A DNA stretch of 64,000 bases from an uncultured Alphaproteobacteria bacterium (GTDB lineage Bacteria > Pseudomonadota > Alphaproteobacteria > Rhizobiales > Aestuariivirgaceae), in the NCBI GenBank assembly GCA_945957365.1, contig CAMFKI010000002.1:1-64000 (forward strand), written 5' to 3'. The position numbers and the translations under genes are program-made. The notes under the pieces are model-generated. The model saw only the letters and a program-made list of their open reading frames with translations. It did not search any database and was not told the DNA's origin. Every line of letters starts with the position of its first letter. The first letter of the stretch is position 1. Of this stretch, positions 1-12,138 are shown one piece after another.

Positions 1-89
1 AGCCCGCGCTCGCGCCACATCCTCATCATTCTCCCCTCCCCCTTGTGGGGAGGGGCGGGGGTGGGGGTGATGCCGGCGAGGAACGCATC
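1..89. repeat. GC-rich direct repeat, copy 1
   Basis: This stretch is repeated almost exactly at 191-279, with one visible difference (cgggg against agggg near base 56). It contains a self-complementary core, ctcccc-tcccccttgtgggg-agggg, that can fold into a hairpin. Between the copies, 108-152 holds a related element in the opposite orientation. No coding sequence was recognised from 1 to 315. The arrangement looks like a clustered dispersed intergenic repeat of a kind common in alphaproteobacteria. Confidence 0.85.
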
Positions 90-190
90 CTCTCGCCCGC
101 GGCACGACCCCCACCCCTACCCCTCCCCACGAGGGGGAGGGGAAACGCAAGGCGACATGTTTGTCCTCATGTCCCCTGTTGTCGGCGCGA

Positions 191-279
191 AGCCCGCGCT
201 CGCGCCACATCCTCATCATTCTCCCCTCCCCCTTGTGGGGAGGGGAGGGGGTGGGGGTGATGCCGGCGAGGAACGCATC
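191..279. repeat. GC-rich direct repeat, copy 2
   Basis: Second copy of the repeat at 1-89. Similarity continues weakly past its end (cgcccgc-cgcacgacc at both sites), so the duplicated unit may be about 110 bp with a period of 190 bp. It lies just downstream of the stop codon of the minus-strand branching-enzyme gene and could act as a 3' structure for that transcript, which is inference. Confidence 0.85.
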
Positions 280-315
280 ATCCGCCCGCCGCACGACCCT
301 CACTCACTATCGTCC

Positions 316-2511
316 CTATCCGTCCTGCATGAAATACAAGGTTGCCAGCGGAGGCAAGGTCACCAGGGCACGGGCCGGCTTGCCGTTCAGCGGCTCGGGT
401 GCGGCCGTCACCGCCCCCAGATTGCCCATGCCACTGCCGCCGTACGACAGCGCGTCGGTGTTGACGATCTCGCGCCAGCGCCCGGCCGCGGGGAAGGGCA
501 CCGCATAGCCGGTGCGCGGCACCGGCGTGAAGTTGCTGACCACCACGACGATGGGGTGGCCCTCGCCCGAATGCCGGGCCCAGGCGAAGACCGAGTTTTC
601 CTTGTCGTCCGCGGTGAGCCACTCGAAGCCTTGGGGCTCGCAGTCGCGGGCATGCAGCGCCGGCGTGCCGCGATAGACATGGTTGAGGTCGCGCACCAGC
701 GACTGCACGCCCTTGTGCGGCGCATGGTCGAGCAGGTTCCAGTCGAGGCTCTTCGCCTCCGACCACTCGCCCCAGGGCGCGAACTCCTGCCCCATGAACA
801 AGAGCTTCTTGCCCGGGTAGCCCCACATGAAGGCGTAATAGGCGCGCAACGTCGCGAATTTCTGCCAGGCATCGCCCGCCATCTTGTTCAGCAGCGAGCC
901 CTTGCCGTGCACCACCTCGTCATGTGACAGCGGCAGCACGAAGTTTTCGGAGAAGGCATAGAGCAGCCCGAAGGTCAGCTCGTTGTGATGGTGCTTGCGG
1001 TGGATGGGCTCGCGCTTCAGGTAACTGAGCGTGTCATGCATGAAGCCCATGTTCCACTTGAAGCCGAAGCCGAGGCCGCCGGCATTGGTGGGCTTCGACA
1101 CGCCGGGGAAGGCGGTCGATTCCTCCGCGATGGTCACGATGCCGGGGTTCTGGCCATAGGCCTCGTGGTTCACGCGCTTCAGGAAAGCGATGGCCTCCAG
1201 GTTCTCGCGCCCGCCCTGCGCGTTGGGAATCCACTCGCCTTCCTTGCGCGAATAGTCGAGGTACAGCATCGAGGCCACCGCGTCGACGCGCAAACCGTCG
1301 ATGTGATAGCGCTCCAGCCAGTAGAGCGCGTTGTTCAGGAGGAAGGACGACACCTCGCGCCGCCCGAAATTGTAGATCGCGGTGTTCCAGTCCGGGTGGA
1401 AGCCTTGGCGCGGGTCCTCGTGCTCATAGAGGGCCGTGCCGTCGAAGCGCGCCAGCCCATGCTCGTCGGTGGGGAAATGCGCCGGCACCCAGTCGAGGAT
1501 CACGCCGATGCCCGACCGGTGCGCGCGGTCGACGAAGCGCGCGAAGCCCGCAGGGTCGCCGAAGCGCGAGGTCGGCGCGTAGAGGCCTGTCGGCTGGTAG
1601 CCCCATGACGGATCGAAGGGATGCTCGCTCACCGGCAGCAGTTCCATGTGCGTGAAGCCCATGTCGGCGACATAGGGGATCAGCGTGTCGGCCAGCTCGT
1701 CGTAGCTCAGGAAGCGGTTGTCGTCCCAGCGCCGCCACGAGCCCAGGTGCACCTCGTAGATCGACATCGCGGCGCGGCGCTGATCGATCATGCGGCGGCG
1801 GTCGAGATAGGCCCTGTCTTCCCACGCGAAATTGTCGGTGCGCACCACGCGTGAGGCGGTCTTGGGCCGCATCTCGGCGGAAAAGCCGAAGGGATCGCTC
1901 TTCAGCGGCAGCAGCTTGCCCGCGGGGTCGAGCAGTTCGAACTTGTAGCACTGGCCCTCATGCGCGCCGGGAATGAAGATTTCCCAGATGCCGGTGTCGC
2001 GGCGCTTGCGCATCACGTGGGCGCGCCCATCCCAGCCATTGAAGTCGCCGACCACCGACACGCGCGAGGCATTGGGCGCCCACACCGCGAAATGCACGCC
2101 GTCATGGCCCTCGTGGCGCAGCGGGTGCGCGCCCAGCCGGTCGTAAAGCCGCAGGTGATTGCCTTCGCCGATGTAGTAATCGTCGAGCGGCCCCAGCACG
2201 GGCCCCAGCAGATAGGGGTCGATCACCGTCCAGCTGCCGCCGGCATTGCGCGCCAGGTAGCCCAGCGCCTGGCGGGCGGACAGTGGCAGCGAGCCTTCGA
2301 AGAAGCCGGCCGCATGGCGGCGCGGCAGCCACACCAGGCGGCGGCCGTCCCGGTCCAGAACCTCCAGTTCCTCCGCGCCGGGCACGAAGGCGCGCGCCAC
2401 CCAGTCCGCGCCGGCCTGGTGCAGGCCCAGCACCGCGAAGGGGTCTCCGTGTCGGCCCGACACGATGGCCTCGACCTCGGGCGCAGGCAGTGTCCAGTCC
2501 GGGTCGGCCAT
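316..2511 (-). CDS. glgB: 1,4-alpha-glucan branching enzyme
   Basis: This cytosolic 731-residue GH13 enzyme moves alpha-1,4 glucan segments to alpha-1,6 branch points in glycogen. An N-terminal extension (about 1-105) precedes a CBM48-like domain with the motif [13 protein letters not shown] near residue 155. In the catalytic barrel, D410 in DGLRVDAV is the expected nucleophile, E463 in IAEES the acid/base, and D531 in LPLSHDEV the third catalytic acid. Length is normal for a proteobacterial GlgB. The gene starts 6 bp after the glgP stop on the same strand, so the two are clearly co-transcribed. No glgA, glgC or glgX is visible, but the operon may continue past the left edge. Confidence 0.97.
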   Translation of the reverse strand: MADPDWTLPAPEVEAIVSGRHGDPFAVLGLHQAGADWVARAFVPGAEELEVLDRDGRRLVWLPRRHAAGFFEGSLPLSARQALGYLARNAGGSWTVIDPYLLGPVLGPLDDYYIGEGNHLRLYDRLGAHPLRHEGHDGVHFAVWAPNASRVSVVGDFNGWDGRAHVMRKRRDTGIWEIFIPGAHEGQCYKFELLDPAGKLLPLKSDPFGFSAEMRPKTASRVVRTDNFAWEDRAYLDRRRMIDQRRAAMSIYEVHLGSWRRWDDNRFLSYDELADTLIPYVADMGFTHMELLPVSEHPFDPSWGYQPTGLYAPTSRFGDPAGFARFVDRAHRSGIGVILDWVPAHFPTDEHGLARFDGTALYEHEDPRQGFHPDWNTAIYNFGRREVSSFLLNNALYWLERYHIDGLRVDAVASMLYLDYSRKEGEWIPNAQGGRENLEAIAFLKRVNHEAYGQNPGIVTIAEESTAFPGVSKPTNAGGLGFGFKWNMGFMHDTLSYLKREPIHRKHHHNELTFGLLYAFSENFVLPLSHDEVVHGKGSLLNKMAGDAWQKFATLRAYYAFMWGYPGKKLLFMGQEFAPWGEWSEAKSLDWNLLDHAPHKGVQSLVRDLNHVYRGTPALHARDCEPQGFEWLTADDKENSVFAWARHSGEGHPIVVVVSNFTPVPRTGYAVPFPAAGRWREIVNTDALSYGGSGMGNLGAVTAAPEPLNGKPARALVTLPPLATLYFMQDG

Positions 2512-2517
2512 CGGGTG

Positions 2518-4971
<2,454 letters not shown>

Positions 4972-5037
4972 GGGTCGCTCTCGGGTCCTGCCGTCCTGGG
5001 AAGTCGAGAATAAATCAGGAGGGTTGATTTATCCAAG

Positions 5038-5904
5038 TCAATTCTGGGCCAGAGACAAGGTTGCCACGCCGAGCACGATCATGGCGAGTCCCGCCCACTG
5101 GCCGCGTGACACTTTCTCCTTCAGGAAGATCATCGCCAGGATGACGGAGATCGCGGCATAGGCCGAGATGCCGATGCCGGCGAACTCCTTGCCGGGGTAA
5201 TGGCCCGACGTGTTGACGGCGATCACGCCCAGCACGTCGAGGGCACCCATCACGAAAATGCCGATCCACTGGTTTCGGCTCAATACACCGTGCTTGCCAT
5301 CGAAATACACGAAGGGCAGCAGCACCAGCAGCGCCACCGGGCGCGACAGCCACGTGGCATCGACCTCGCCCACGGTGAGGGCGGCCCGCTGGCCGAGCAC
5401 GATGGAGGATGAATAGCCCAGCGCCGCCATCGTAGCGAAAAGCAGCAGGAGCGGCATCTTGCCCGGCGCCACCGCGTTGATCCCGCCGTCGGCCTCGCCC
5501 GAGCGCGCGACGATGATGGCGCCGACGAGTGTCGCCGCGACACAGCCCCACTGCACCAGTGTCGGCTCCAAACCGTTGAACACGCCCCACAACACGGCCA
5601 GCACCGGATAGCCCGCCGTGATCGGCCCTACCAGCGACACCGGACCCAGGCTGAAGGCCTTGAACAATCCGCCGACGCCGAAGCCATAGGCGAAGCCGAG
5701 CACCAGCCCGGAGAAGATGGCCGGCCACGAGGCATGCCATACCGAGCCGTCCCACAGCACATAGGCGGTCAGCAGGACGAAGCCCGACACCATGACCCAG
5801 GCGGCGGTGCGGAAGCCGCCCACCGAGCCGGCAATCGACCGCGCGATCACGTCATGGATGGACCAGCACAGCGCGGCGAACACGCCGAAAAGCACGGCAA
5901 TCAT
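5038..5904 (-). CDS. EamA/DMT-family transporter
   Basis: This 288-residue integral membrane protein has about ten hydrophobic segments in two similar halves, the hallmark of drug/metabolite transporters of the EamA type. The second half carries the usual YAAISVILAMIFLKEKVS ending, which matches the conserved last helices. Substrate cannot be read from sequence. It lies 96 bp downstream of the DedA-PAP2 gene and 66 bp upstream of glgP on the same strand, so it may share a transcript with glgPB without a clear functional link. Confidence 0.88.
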   Translation of the reverse strand: MIAVLFGVFAALCWSIHDVIARSIAGSVGGFRTAAWVMVSGFVLLTAYVLWDGSVWHASWPAIFSGLVLGFAYGFGVGGLFKAFSLGPVSLVGPITAGYPVLAVLWGVFNGLEPTLVQWGCVAATLVGAIIVARSGEADGGINAVAPGKMPLLLLFATMAALGYSSSIVLGQRAALTVGEVDATWLSRPVALLVLLPFVYFDGKHGVLSRNQWIGIFVMGALDVLGVIAVNTSGHYPGKEFAGIGISAYAAISVILAMIFLKEKVSRGQWAGLAMIVLGVATLSLAQN

Positions 5905-6000
5905 CGGTTCGGATTTCCCCTCGTCAGCTCCCGGCCGGCCATTTGAGCATGGCGTTTCAGTGGCGGGAACTGCAATTCCGGCATGGCGGCCGCAGCCCGG

Positions 6001-8007
6001 CTACGGCGGCGCCTGACCAAGCCACACCCGGCCATCCCAGCCCGCCGCCATCTCGGGCCGCGTGCGCCACTGGCCGGACGGGAGGGATTTCACCACGGCA
6101 TCCCGCGGCGCATCGGCATCGGGACTGGTGTCGATGACGGTCATCAGCTTCGCCATATGCCTCGCGTGTTCCTCGACGACCGAGCCGATCCACACCGGCG
6201 TCACGGCGTCGACGTCGAGCCCGCTCGCCCACAGGCGCAGCACCATGCGGCCGTCCGGCACCGTGGCGCGTACCAGCACAATTGCGGGAAGCTGGCCACC
6301 GGAGAAGCGCGGCAGCACCGGCAGATCCGCCGCCGCGACTCCGGGAGCGAAATAGCCCAGTGCCGAGGCAGGTGACAGCGCCGGTGCCGGCTGCCAGCCC
6401 TGGTCGCCCAGGTCCTGTGCCAGCACATCGAGGTTGCCTGCCCACTGCAGCGTCAGCGGCTCTTCGGTTTCGCCGCCGAGATCGATGCGCCATGTCGGGA
6501 GCAGCCTCCAGCCACTCTGCAGCCACGTCGCCCGCGGCATGGACTGCCCCTGCTGCAGCTGCACCGCATAGCGCGTGGTGTCGGACACGTGATGGAGCAG
6601 GTTATTTGCGCCGCCGGCCAAGCCGAGTGCCACGAGGGCGGTGGCGAGCAGTCCCCAGGCGCCCAGCGGCGGGGCCGGCTTGCGGATGTAGAACATCATC
6701 AGCATTGCAAGCCACAGTGTGCCGAAGGCGAGACCCGCGACCACGTCGGAGAACCAGTGCGCCCCGAGATAGAGCCGCGATCCGGCAATCAGCAGCACCA
6801 GGGTGATGACGGAAATGCCGATGGCCGGACGCAGCGCCGGCCTCACCTCGCGTGCGGCGAGGAAGCCCAGAAAGCCATACATCGCCAGGTTGGCGGTGCT
6901 GTGCCCGCTTGGAAACGAGAAGGCGCTGGCGCCGGTGAAAAGCAGCTCACCCGGGCGGGCGCGGTGCAGCGCCAGCTTGATGACGGTGTTGAGCGCCGAG
7001 GCCCCTGCAACCGCCGCCAGCCAGTAGGCGGCGCTGCGCCAGCGCCGCCTGGCGGCGAGATAGACAAACACCGCGGCGGTGACGGCGATGACCACCACCG
7101 TGTCGCCGAGTTCGGTGAAGCTGATCATCACCCTGTCGCCTGTCGCGGTGCGCAGGCCCTGCAGCGCGTGGTAGATGGCAGCATCGGCCCGTACCAGCGG
7201 ATCGCCGCTCACCACGTCTTCGAGGATGGCGAGGAAAAGCCAGGCCGCACCCGCCAGCAGCACGCCCAGCAGCAACAGGATTCGGGCCTCGGGGCGATCG
7301 GGGTCGAGCAGGGCCGAGACACCGCGCGCCACGGCGGTGTCCCGCCCCGCGGCCCAGAGGCGCAGCCGCACGAGCCCGCCATGCAGCAACGGATAGGCCC
7401 GGCGCGACAGGAAGCGGACGGCCTGCAGCAGCAGCCAGACCAGCACCACCAGCAGCAGGGCGAGGATGGCCAGCGGCTCTGCCGCGGCTCCGAACATGCC
7501 GAACGAGGCGCCGACCGCCACGCCCGGAAGGATGTGCGCCGGCGCCCAGACCAGGGCGGACAGGATATTGGCGAAATAGAAGCGCCGCGCCCGCATGCCC
7601 AGGATGCCGGCGAACAGCGGGATCACGGCGCGCACTCCGGGCGTGAAGCGGGCGATGAACACGCTCTTGTCGCCGTGCCGGGTGAAGAAGGTTTCCGCCC
7701 GGGCGACGGCGTCCGGCTGCCGGACGAGCGGCCAGCGTGTCAGGATCTCGCGGTGATAGCGGTGGCCGAGCCAGAAGGCGAAACCATCGCCGATCACCGC
7801 GCCGGCAAGGGCGGCGATCAGCATGGGCCAGAATTTCAGGGTGCCGCCGGGCACAAGGGCGCTCAGGGCGATGATGACGCCCGAACCGGGAACGACGGCG
7901 CCGATGACCGGCAGGGATTCGGACAGCGCCAGCAGCAGCACTGCCGCATAGGCGAAATGCGGATTGGCGGCGATGTAGCCGGTGATGCCATGGAGGAGCC
8001 CCGACAC
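6001..8007 (-). CDS. DedA/PAP2/LssY-C membrane fusion protein
   Basis: This 668-residue protein joins three modules. Residues 1-200 form a DedA (VTT) domain, with PGSG and the ARFTPGVRAVIP motif typical of DedA proteins. About 230-450 is a PAP2 phosphatase domain with all three motifs: KLALHRARP, FPSGHSTAN and SRLYLGAHWFSD. The tail from about 480 resembles the LssY C-terminal domain. DedA proteins are linked to lipid-carrier flipping and PAP2 enzymes dephosphorylate isoprenoid diphosphates, so a role in undecaprenyl phosphate recycling or phosphatidic-acid hydrolysis is likely (inference). It starts with GTG, preceded by GGAG, 13 bp after a small ORF that may be a PAP2 remnant. Confidence 0.88.
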   Translation of the reverse strand: MSGLLHGITGYIAANPHFAYAAVLLLALSESLPVIGAVVPGSGVIIALSALVPGGTLKFWPMLIAALAGAVIGDGFAFWLGHRYHREILTRWPLVRQPDAVARAETFFTRHGDKSVFIARFTPGVRAVIPLFAGILGMRARRFYFANILSALVWAPAHILPGVAVGASFGMFGAAAEPLAILALLLVVLVWLLLQAVRFLSRRAYPLLHGGLVRLRLWAAGRDTAVARGVSALLDPDRPEARILLLLGVLLAGAAWLFLAILEDVVSGDPLVRADAAIYHALQGLRTATGDRVMISFTELGDTVVVIAVTAAVFVYLAARRRWRSAAYWLAAVAGASALNTVIKLALHRARPGELLFTGASAFSFPSGHSTANLAMYGFLGFLAAREVRPALRPAIGISVITLVLLIAGSRLYLGAHWFSDVVAGLAFGTLWLAMLMMFYIRKPAPPLGAWGLLATALVALGLAGGANNLLHHVSDTTRYAVQLQQGQSMPRATWLQSGWRLLPTWRIDLGGETEEPLTLQWAGNLDVLAQDLGDQGWQPAPALSPASALGYFAPGVAAADLPVLPRFSGGQLPAIVLVRATVPDGRMVLRLWASGLDVDAVTPVWIGSVVEEHARHMAKLMTVIDTSPDADAPRDAVVKSLPSGQWRTRPEMAAGWDGRVWLGQAPP

Positions 8008-8020
8008 GCCGCTGGCTCCG

Positions 8021-8158
8021 TCAGAGAATGCCGGTGACCGGCCGGTCGAACCCGGTGCCCGGGCGGCAGAGCACCATGATCATCATTGGGTCGAACTGCG
8101 GATGATGGCCGGCGGCAAGATTGATCATTTGCGTCAACTGAGCGTCCAGTCCGGACAT
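8021..8158 (-). pseudogene. possible PAP2 phosphatase N-terminal remnant (45 aa ORF)
   Basis: This short ORF begins MSGLDAQLTQMINLAAGHHP and continues QFDPMMIMV, which resembles the first helix of undecaprenyl-diphosphatase-type PAP2 proteins (family pattern: INGLAGH-x-x-x-D-x-LM). The similarity then stops and the ORF ends in unrelated residues, as expected after a deletion or frameshift. An AAGGGA sequence lies upstream of the start. It ends 13 bp before the intact DedA-PAP2 gene. It could instead be a real small protein or leader peptide; the remnant reading rests on pattern recognition only. Confidence 0.4.
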
Positions 8159-8403
8159 GACATATGTTCCCTTGCGTCGGTCGGGGCCGGTGCCACAACG
8201 CGCGGCACGGCCTTTGGCTCCTGCGCCGAACATGGCCACAGAGCCTCCCCGCCCGCAATGGCCAACTGCGCGCCCGCGCTGACGGCCGGCTCCCCGGCAC
8301 GGCGCCGCTGCAAGCGGGAATTTGCCGGTGGCCGGACGTATATGGCGCAATATCCGGCAGAAGCAGCTATGCTGGCCGTCCCGAACACTGAATACTGGTT
8401 GCC

Positions 8404-9792
8404 ATGTTTCTCTCCGTTTTCGACATCTTCAAGATCGGCATCGGCCCGTCGTCGTCCCACACGGTGGGGCCGATGGTGGCGGCGGCGCGCTTTCTCGCCA
8501 CCGCGGCGGACGCCTCGCTGCCGCGCACCGGCCGGCTCACCGTCACGCTGCATGGCTCGCTGGCCTTCACCGGCAAGGGCCACGGCACCGACCGCGCGGT
8601 GATCCTGGGGCTCGCCGGCGAGAAGCCGCAGACCATGGACCCCGACCGCGTCGACGACGTTCTGCGCCAGATGGCCGAGCGTGGGCGCGTGACGATTTCG
8701 GAGGATTTCGCGGTGGGCTTCAACCCGGCGACCGACGTGATCTTCGATTTCGGCCCGGCGTTGAAGGGCCATGCCAATGGCATGGTATTCCGCATCCTCG
8801 ACGACGACAACAACGTGCTGCTCGCGGAAACCTATTTCTCGATCGGTGGCGGCTTCGTCCAGACCGAGGCCGAGCGCGCCGAGAGTATCGCCGCGGGGAA
8901 GAGCGAGAAGCCGACGGTGGATGTGCCTTATCCGTTCCGCACCGCCGCTGAGATGCTGGAAATGGGCCGGCGTTCGGGCCTCACCATCGTCGAGATGAAG
9001 CGGGCCAACGAGCAGGTGACCCAGACGCCGGAACAGCTCGATGCCAATCTCGACCGCATCTGGCATGCCATGCGCGACTGCATGAACCGTGGCCTGCGCC
9101 AGACCGGAACGCTGCCCGGCGGGTTGAAGGTGAAGCGCCGCGCCGCGGAGATCTATTCGAAGCTGAAGCTGGAGAAGGGCAACAACGCGATCCAGCCGCA
9201 CCAGCTGATGGACTGGCTCTCGGTCTATGCCATGGCGGTGAACGAGGAGAATGCCGCGGGCGGCAAGGTCGTCACCGCGCCCACCAATGGTGCGGCAGGC
9301 GTGATCCCCGCCACCATCCGCTACTACCTCGACCATTGCCTCGGCGCCGACGAGAAGGGCATCCGCACCTTCCTGCTCGCAGCCGCGGCGATCGGCGGCC
9401 TCATCAAGCACAATGCCTCGATCTCGGGCGCCGAAGTGGGCTGCCAGGGCGAGGTGGGCTCGGCCTCCGCCATGGCCTCGGCAGGGCTTTGCGCCGCACT
9501 TGGCGGCTGCAACGAGCAGGTGGAGAACGCCGCCGAAATCGCGCTCGAACATCACCTCGGCATGACCTGCGATCCCGTGGGCGGCCTCGTGCAGGTGCCC
9601 TGCATCGAGCGCAATGCCTTCGGCGCGGTGAAGGCCGTGACGGCGGCGTCGCTGGCGCTGCGCGGCGATGGCACGCATTTCGTGCCGCTCGACACCTGCG
9701 TGGAAACCATGCGCCAGACGGGGCTCGACATGAGCGAGCGATATAAGGAGACCTCCACCGGCGGCCTTGCGGTGAACGTGGTGGAGTGCTGA
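8404..9792 (+). CDS. sdaA: L-serine ammonia-lyase (iron-sulfur type)
   Basis: This single-chain 462-residue L-serine dehydratase converts serine to pyruvate and ammonia with a [4Fe-4S] cluster. It begins [20 protein letters not shown], the classic N-terminal signature of the beta domain, and has the alpha-domain motifs [17 protein letters not shown] and [15 protein letters not shown] with the cluster cysteines. The order is beta then alpha in one chain, as in E. coli SdaA. The following acyl-CoA dehydrogenase gene starts only 10 bp after the stop, so they probably form one transcript, although the two reactions are not obviously linked. Confidence 0.97.
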   Translation: MFLSVFDIFKIGIGPSSSHTVGPMVAAARFLATAADASLPRTGRLTVTLHGSLAFTGKGHGTDRAVILGLAGEKPQTMDPDRVDDVLRQMAERGRVTISEDFAVGFNPATDVIFDFGPALKGHANGMVFRILDDDNNVLLAETYFSIGGGFVQTEAERAESIAAGKSEKPTVDVPYPFRTAAEMLEMGRRSGLTIVEMKRANEQVTQTPEQLDANLDRIWHAMRDCMNRGLRQTGTLPGGLKVKRRAAEIYSKLKLEKGNNAIQPHQLMDWLSVYAMAVNEENAAGGKVVTAPTNGAAGVIPATIRYYLDHCLGADEKGIRTFLLAAAAIGGLIKHNASISGAEVGCQGEVGSASAMASAGLCAALGGCNEQVENAAEIALEHHLGMTCDPVGGLVQVPCIERNAFGAVKAVTAASLALRGDGTHFVPLDTCVETMRQTGLDMSERYKETSTGGLAVNVVEC

Positions 9793-9802
9793 AATCCGGG
9801 GC

Positions 9803-11572
9803 ATGCCTGTGTTTGCCCCGCCGATCGCCGACCACCTCTTCATCCTCTATGATCTTCTCGATTTCGAGGGTCATGCGAAGCTGCCCGGCTTCGAGCATTG
9901 TTCGCGCGACGTGATCGAAGCGGTGCTGGAACAGTCGTCGCGGTTCTCATCGGAAGTGCTCTATCCGCTGCATCGCTCGGGCGATGAGGAGGGCGTGCAT
10001 TTCGACGATGGCAAGGTGACGACGGCCAAGGGCTTCAAGGATGCCTACGCCCGCCTCGTCGAAGGCGGCTGGCCAGCGCTGACCGCCGACCCGGACCATG
10101 GCGGGCAGGGCATGCCGCACATGGTGAACGTCCTGTTCGAGGAAATGATCAATGGCGCCAACTTGTCCTTCGGGTTGTTTCCCGGCCTGACGCGCGGCGC
10201 ATACGTCGCAATCGCCCAGCACGGCACTGACGCGCAGAAGGCGCTTTATGCGCCGAAGCTCGCAAGCGGCGAGTGGGCCGGCTCCATGTGCCTCACCGAG
10301 GCCCATTGCGGCACCGATCTCGGGCTGCTCAAGACGCAGGCCCTTCCGAAGGGCGATGGTTCCTATTCGATTACCGGCACCAAGATCTTCATCTCGGCGG
10401 GCGAGCATGACCTCACCGAGAATATCGTCTACCTCGTGCTGGCCAGGCTGCCGGATGCGCCGAAGGGCTCGAAGGGCATCAGCCTGTTCCTGGTGCCGAA
10501 GGTGCTGGTGAAGGACGATGGCTCGCTGGGGGCGCGCAACGGCGTGTCCTGCGGCTCCATCGAGCACAAGATGGGCATCCATGCCTGCCCCACCTGTGTC
10601 ATGAATTTCGACGGCGCCACCGGCTGGCTGATGGGCGAGCCCAACCATGGCCTGAAGGCGATGTTCGCCATGATGAACACCGAGCGCATCGCCGTGGGCA
10701 TCCATGGCCTGGCCATTGCCGAGGCGTCCTACCAGAACGCGGTCGCCTATGCCCGCGAAAGGCTGCAGGGCCGTGCACCATCTGGCCCGCGCGAGGCGAC
10801 GAAGCCAGCAGACCCGATTATCGTCCACCCCGACGTGCGCCGCATGCTGATGACGCAGCGCGCCTTGACCGAAGGCTGCCGCATGTTGGCGCTGTGGACG
10901 GCGCAGGCGCTGGATGTGTCCGAGCGCCATGACGATCAAGGCGAGCGCAAGACGGCCGACGACATGGTGGCGCTGATGACACCGGTGGTGAAGGCCTTCC
11001 TCACCGACTGCGGCGTGGAGGTGGCGAACCTCGGCATCCAGGTGCTGGGTGGCCATGGCTTCATTCGCGCCAATGGCCAGGAGCAGTATCTGCGCGATGT
11101 GCGCATCACGCCGATCTACGAGGGCACCAACGGCGTGCAGGCGATGGACCTCGTCGGCCGCAAGATCCTGCATCTTGATCTGTTCGGCAGCTTCGCGAAG
11201 CCGGTGCAGGGCTTCATTGCACGGCTTGAGGGTGATGAGCGCCTTGCGGAGTTCCTCGAGCCGCTGGCGGCGTCCTATGACCTGCTGGAGGATGCGACGC
11301 GCCTCATCCGCGAGCGGAGCGGGCTTCTTCCGGAAGAGGCCGGCGCCAACGCGGTCGATTACATGCGCCTCTTTGCGTTGACGGCGGTGGCATATCTGTT
11401 CGCCCGCGCCGCGCAAGTGTCGCTGCCGAAGGGCAACGCGGATTTCCACCGCGCCAAGCTGACCACCGCGCGCTACTTCATGCAGCGCATCCTGCCCGAC
11501 ACGGCGTCGCTGCATGCGAAGATCGTCGCGGGCGCAGGGCCTGTGATGGAGATGGACGAGAGGCTGTTCTGA
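9803..11572 (+). CDS. acyl-CoA dehydrogenase with extra C-terminal domain
   Basis: This 589-residue flavoenzyme introduces a trans-2 double bond into an acyl-CoA. It is longer than the usual 380-residue form because it carries the C-terminal extension found in the FadE5/DmdC-like group (about residues 465-589). Visible motifs include MCLTEAHCGTDLG for flavin binding, GSIEHKMGIHACPTCVMNFD, and IYEGTNGVQAMDLVGRKI, which carries the catalytic glutamate. Substrate is unknown. The protein is close to proteins annotated as 3-methylmercaptopropionyl-CoA dehydrogenase in marine bacteria, but there is no DMSP gene nearby to support that role. Confidence 0.93.
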   Translation: MPVFAPPIADHLFILYDLLDFEGHAKLPGFEHCSRDVIEAVLEQSSRFSSEVLYPLHRSGDEEGVHFDDGKVTTAKGFKDAYARLVEGGWPALTADPDHGGQGMPHMVNVLFEEMINGANLSFGLFPGLTRGAYVAIAQHGTDAQKALYAPKLASGEWAGSMCLTEAHCGTDLGLLKTQALPKGDGSYSITGTKIFISAGEHDLTENIVYLVLARLPDAPKGSKGISLFLVPKVLVKDDGSLGARNGVSCGSIEHKMGIHACPTCVMNFDGATGWLMGEPNHGLKAMFAMMNTERIAVGIHGLAIAEASYQNAVAYARERLQGRAPSGPREATKPADPIIVHPDVRRMLMTQRALTEGCRMLALWTAQALDVSERHDDQGERKTADDMVALMTPVVKAFLTDCGVEVANLGIQVLGGHGFIRANGQEQYLRDVRITPIYEGTNGVQAMDLVGRKILHLDLFGSFAKPVQGFIARLEGDERLAEFLEPLAASYDLLEDATRLIRERSGLLPEEAGANAVDYMRLFALTAVAYLFARAAQVSLPKGNADFHRAKLTTARYFMQRILPDTASLHAKIVAGAGPVMEMDERLF

Positions 11573-11664
11573 CCCGGACGTCACCTGCTCCGTGAAGCTG
11601 CGGATGGACATCGGCTGCGCCGTGTCCGACACGTTCGATCACCGCGATTCGAAGGAGCTTCCGC

Positions 11665-12132
11665 ATGCGCTTCCCCGCACCCGCACTTCTGCTTGTCGCC
11701 GCACTGGCCGTGCCGCAGGCGGCAGCTGCCGACATGGAACTCGGCGTACTGGACGTGAGCAGCCTCAATGGCGCACCGCTGCCGGTTCCGGTGGCGCCGC
11801 TGGTGGCAACCCACACCATGATGGACATCATCGACAGCAAGGGAATGCGGGTGGTGGTCGTGATGGGCACGCGCCGGCCGGGCACGCGGGCGCCCATCCA
11901 CGTGCATGATTATGGTGGCCACACCTGCGTATTCAGCGGCGAGATCACCATCTTCATGGAGGGTCACGCGCCGCTGCCCAAGCCCGCCGGCAGCTGCTAC
12001 GACATGCCGCCCAACATGCTGATGAGTGCGGCCAATCTCGGCGCGACGGATGTCGTGCTGACGGACACCTTCACCCTGCCGCCGGGGCGGCCACTGATGA
12101 CGGTGCGGGAAAGGGGTTACATGGCGCCCTGA
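11665..12132 (+). CDS. secreted single-domain cupin protein
   Basis: This 155-residue protein has a clear Sec signal peptide (hydrophobic stretch ALLLVAALAVPQAAA, cleavage after about residue 22) and one cupin barrel with the metal-binding pattern IHVHDYGGHTCVFSGEITIF at residues 73-92. The second half ends with TFTLPPGRPLMTVRERGYM. It is therefore a probable periplasmic metal-dependent or binding cupin with no assignable substrate. It follows the acyl-CoA dehydrogenase by 92 bp and converges with pgi, whose stop lies 7 bp away. Confidence 0.75.
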   Translation: MRFPAPALLLVAALAVPQAAAADMELGVLDVSSLNGAPLPVPVAPLVATHTMMDIIDSKGMRVVVVMGTRRPGTRAPIHVHDYGGHTCVFSGEITIFMEGHAPLPKPAGSCYDMPPNMLMSAANLGATDVVLTDTFTLPPGRPLMTVRERGYMAP

Positions 12133-12138
12133 GCGCCG

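Noticed and set aside
6589..8037. Plus-strand frame of 482 codons opposite the DedA-PAP2 gene
   Set aside because: Low-complexity shadow composition with no motif; the opposite strand has full catalytic motifs.
9803..11572. DMSP demethylation enzyme DmdC
   Set aside because: The long acyl-CoA dehydrogenase form alone is not diagnostic, and no dmdA, dmdB or dmdD is nearby.
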